A stretch of 8,678 nt of DNA, from contig JAFAFD010000408.1 of assembly GCA_023423675.1 (NCBI GenBank), forward strand, positions 1 to 8,678, given 5' to 3'. Each line of letters opens with the position of its first letter. Positions within the stretch are counted from its first letter, which is position 1. Shown here one piece after another: positions 6,983 to 8,678 of this stretch. The stretch comes from Pseudomonadota bacterium (lineage in GTDB: Bacteria > Pseudomonadota > Gammaproteobacteria > Xanthomonadales > Xanthomonadaceae). A program made the position numbers and the translations under genes. Under the pieces are notes generated by a model. It did no database searches. It was not told the DNA's origin and was given only the letters and a program-made list of their open reading frames with translations.

Positions 6983-7627
6983 CTAGATATCTGCAGCGTC
7001 AACGAACCACAGGCCACGCGAGCTGCCTGATCCGCCGATGCCTCTCTGGCGCACCTCTTCCCTCAGGCGTCGGCTGCAGAATACGAGCCCACCGGAGTAC
7101 GGCGTGCGGAACACCTCAGCTTGGCCAATAGCGTCCCGCTTGAACGTGAGGCTTGCCCCGCCGGTGAGGTTGTAGAACTTGCCACCGACATAGTCGCTGT
7201 CGCGGATGATGCGAAGACGTGAAGCCTCCTCATCCAAGGCGTCGATCTGCCGGGTGACTTCGCAGAGGAAGTACGTGGGTCCTTTGCTGCCGTCAGCCAG
7301 GCGGTAGTCACACTCGACAAACTCGAAGCCTTCGGGGTCGATGTCGGCGAATGCTTCGCGCAGGCGCTCCGACACCAGCCAGTAGCCACTCATCCCGCCC
7401 TCAAGATCCTCAGGAAGGCTACCCTTCCTTGGCGAATGCCGCAGGAGAGGCCTCTCGGCCAACTCAGGAAATCCGCCGCCCTCAGGCCGCAGGATCAGTC
7501 GAGGAGGGGTGCGAAGCGTCGTGATGTTCTCAAATACGACGCCGTGCCCCTTCCCGCCTCGGGTGGTGTCCGGCATCAGCAGGAAGAACTGCTCACTCGC
7601 AATGTGACTCATATTCGGTAGCTCCAT
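6983..7627 (-). CDS. DUF1629/Imm11-like protein, tandem paralogue of the effector's immunity protein (copy 2)
   Basis: 214 residues from the ATG at 7627, the same length as copy 1 and alignable almost without gaps at very roughly 60% identity by eye. It has no signal peptide and is cytoplasmic. Conserved blocks are FFLLMPDTTRGGKGHGV, DLEGGMSGYWLVSERL, DGSKGPTYFLCE, DYVGGKFYNLTGGASL and EVFRTPYSGGLVFC; it ends in VDAADI where copy 1 has KDAADV. An in-frame ATG at 7612 has a better Shine-Dalgarno (GGAG with a 9-base gap) and may be the true start. The frame also runs up to 7768, but that stretch overlaps two other remnants in different frames and has no match in copy 1, so I exclude it. It probably protects against a related nuclease allele or is a spare immunity gene without its own toxin. 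Cognate specificity cannot be read from the sequence. Confidence 0.78.
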   Translation of the reverse strand: MELPNMSHIASEQFFLLMPDTTRGGKGHGVVFENITTLRTPPRLILRPEGGGFPELAERPLLRHSPRKGSLPEDLEGGMSGYWLVSERLREAFADIDPEGFEFVECDYRLADGSKGPTYFLCEVTRQIDALDEEASRLRIIRDSDYVGGKFYNLTGGASLTFKRDAIGQAEVFRTPYSGGLVFCSRRLREEVRQRGIGGSGSSRGLWFVDAADI

Positions 7628-7664
7628 GCCGCGGATCCACTCCCGGAGGCTTGCTTCGCCATGA

Positions 7665-7793
7665 TCAGATGGCCGCCGCGTCGATTGTGGAGATACCACT
7701 CCTTCGCGCGTCGGCAGGAATGCCAACCGCGCGAAGGGCATCCACGAAGCAGCGATCAACAACGACAAACATAGTAAATGGCGTTAGGAATAC
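7665..7793 (-). pseudogene. C-terminal remnant of a third DUF1629/Imm11-like gene
   Basis: This minus-strand frame encodes 42 residues and a stop, beginning VFLTPF and ending STIDAAAI. It lines up with the end of copy 1 (VFRTPYSG ... KDAADV). Over the final 33 residues, ungapped and ending at the same stop, I count 14 identities by eye, including VDALRAVGI against RDSVRAAGI. There is no start codon or Shine-Dalgarno appropriate for it, and the first about 170 residues of the family are absent. The remnant lies 37 bases upstream of copy 2, a plausible spacing for a former tandem copy. Its upstream edge coincides with the point where the toxin-like frame stops making sense, suggesting a deletion junction. 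It is unlikely to be expressed as a functional protein. Confidence 0.6.
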
Positions 7794-7893
7794 GAGCCTT
7801 GAAGTAAACGTGTCCGGCCTCGGATGTACCGCCCTGCTTCAGTGGCGTTCCAGGGGCAGCCACGTAGATCGTTACCGTGTACTTGTCTTCCAT
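7756..7893 (-). pseudogene. 5' fragment of a second toxin gene, truncated
   Basis: A 45-residue frame starts MEDKYTVTIYVAAPGTPL and continues to AGHVYFKA at residue 33; the remaining dozen residues look random before TGA. Initiation signals are good: AGGA (7901-7904) lies 7 bases before the ATG at 7893, overlapping the stop of the lipoprotein gene, so the two were translationally coupled. The opening resembles N-termini I associate with secreted interbacterial effectors (a TVTIY.AAPG.PL..GGTS..GHVY pattern, whose His may be catalytic). I cannot name the enzyme class with confidence. A full effector would need several hundred more residues and an XVIPCD, which are missing. The break occurs between about 7793 and 7808, where the third DUF1629-like remnant begins in another frame. 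Confidence 0.5.
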
Positions 7894-7902
7894 GATCATT
7901 TC

Positions 7903-8541
7903 CTATTTCGATCTGTGCCCATAGGCCACAAGAAGCTCCGCCTCGTTGCTCCCCAGTTGGGGGTCTGGCCGCGGCAACCGGATACTCAGTCTGTACTTCC
8001 CCGGCTGCGGCGCTTGTGCCCTAGCAAGTGCCAGCTGAGCGTAGTCGCCATCGGCTGGGTACAGTCCAGCCAACTGCAGAGAGTGATAATCCACGTCGTC
8101 CAACCACCCACCGGGCACATGCCCATCTGGACCGATGGGCACAAGCGACGCGTCGTCTCCCGCCAGCGCGTCCAACCGCACCAAAGGGACTGGCATGCTT
8201 TGCCGCCCGTCAACGCGCTCCAGTTTCAACTCGGCAGATAAGCCCAGACGCCTCATTTCGTTCACAGCATCCAAGGCATCCAGCTTGTCGTTGCCTCGCA
8301 CACGGATTCCGAGAAACAGGTGGGAGCTGCCGCTTCTGCCGGGCGGCGGCAGGGTGAACTCGACGATCATGGGCGATGCCATCGGGACTAGTGGCAACGG
8401 CCTGACCATTGGCGCCATATCTGCACGACTGGCGGAAGCATTTGGCGTTGCCATAACACGCGACTGTCCTTGGCAACTGCTCAGCAGAGCACCTGACAGG
8501 GCCAGCAGCAAGCAGAGCAGTGTTCTTCCTTGTGGAAACAT
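7903..8541 (-). CDS. Small lipoprotein, candidate periplasmic immunity protein (orphan)
   Basis: 212 residues from the ATG at 8541, which has GAGAG about 6 bases upstream; an alternative ATG at 8562 would add seven residues without a visible Shine-Dalgarno. The N-terminus is a textbook lipoprotein signal: Arg6, a Leu-rich core, then LSSC with lipidated Cys23 and Gln at +2. A Ser/Ala/Pro linker follows. The mature part contains IVEFTLPPPG, SHLFLGIRVRG, a short DALDAVNEMRRLG helix, VPLVRLDAL, and a closing GKYRLSIRLPRPD, suggesting a beta-sandwich. The layout recalls DUF5625-type proteins, but that is only an impression. The stop overlaps the ribosome binding site of a truncated toxin-like frame, the usual immunity-then-effector order of X-T4SS pairs, so I infer it once protected against that toxin in the periplasm. 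Not related in sequence to the lipoprotein at 1800-2666 as far as I can see. Confidence 0.75.
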   Translation of the reverse strand: MFPQGRTLLCLLLALSGALLSSCQGQSRVMATPNASASRADMAPMVRPLPLVPMASPMIVEFTLPPPGRSGSSHLFLGIRVRGNDKLDALDAVNEMRRLGLSAELKLERVDGRQSMPVPLVRLDALAGDDASLVPIGPDGHVPGGWLDDVDYHSLQLAGLYPADGDYAQLALARAQAPQPGKYRLSIRLPRPDPQLGSNEAELLVAYGHRSK

Positions 8542-8561
8542 TGCGGTCTCTCGTTGCGACA

Positions 8562-8678
8562 TCAGTTGGCTATCAGGGCGAGGCCTGACGATCTCTTATA
8601 CACCCCAGTGAAGATTGGTTCTGCGAACGGGTTCACCCCGTCCCAGCCCATGAGACACCCCCACGTCATCCTCCCCTC
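8562..8678 (-). other. Possible tail of a further minus-strand reading frame at the window edge
   Basis: A minus-strand frame is open from the right edge for 38 codons and ends ALIAN before a TGA at 8562-8564 that overlaps the longer candidate start of the lipoprotein gene (TGATG). An internal ATG would give MGWDGVNPFAEPIF as a start. I recognise no family, and there is too little sequence to tell a gene end from an open stretch of leader. It would matter because a real gene here would make the TGATG overlap, and therefore the 8562 start, more credible. Confidence 0.2.

Noticed and set aside
7628..7768. N-terminal extension of DUF1629-like copy 2 up to the ATG at 7768
   Set aside because: The extra 47 residues have no counterpart in copy 1 and overlap two other remnants in different frames, so the homology-supported start is 7627 (or 7612).
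8627..8641. ACGGG-TTCAC-CCCGT hairpin resembling a tRNA T-arm
   Set aside because: The loop is 5 rather than 7 bases, and no acceptor, D or anticodon arms can be found around it; no T-tract, so not a terminator either.

Overview
The window looks like chromosomal DNA from a Xanthomonadaceae bacterium, most likely Stenotrophomonas or a close relative. The reasons are the high G+C of the first genes, a succinate-semialdehyde dehydrogenase followed by a dihydrolipoyl-dehydrogenase-like flavoprotein, and above all a large protein ending in an XVIPCD. That domain is the secretion signal of the bacteria-killing type IV secretion system (X-T4SS) of this family. The genus is inferred from these features; no marker gene is present.

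Layout. Positions 1-1730 (+) hold a metabolic pair: the 3' end of an aldehyde dehydrogenase gene, overlapping by ATGA with a complete disulfide oxidoreductase gene. A hairpin follows at about 1736-1762. A gene for an uncharacterised lipoprotein (1800-2666, +) then converges on a long minus-strand cluster. In its own 5'->3' order the cluster contains a lipoprotein gene (8541-7903), a truncated toxin-like reading frame (7893-7756), the tail of a third DUF1629/Imm11-like gene (7793-7665), two intact DUF1629/Imm11-like paralogues (7627-6983 and 6727-6083), and a 1121-residue effector gene (6048-2683).

How the genes probably work together. The effector begins with a DHH...N...HSGG pattern of the AHH type (HNH/ENDO VII nuclease superfamily). 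It continues through a middle region with Trp/Tyr motifs and a Pro/Glu/Ala-rich linker, and ends in an XVIPCD. A nuclease toxin needs a cytoplasmic antidote. The two leaderless DUF1629-like proteins encoded directly upstream on the same strand fit that role, the nearer one lying 34 bases from the effector start. The far part of the cluster looks like an eroded second toxin-immunity module: an intact lipoprotein (candidate periplasmic immunity protein), then a toxin start that breaks off after about 33 codons and runs out of frame into the last 42 codons of a third DUF1629-like copy. This arrangement suggests an internal deletion that removed a toxin body but left its immunity gene as an orphan.

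No T4SS machinery genes, tRNA or rRNA genes, insertion sequences or CRISPR arrays are visible. Family names come from recognising motifs by eye; no searches were run.
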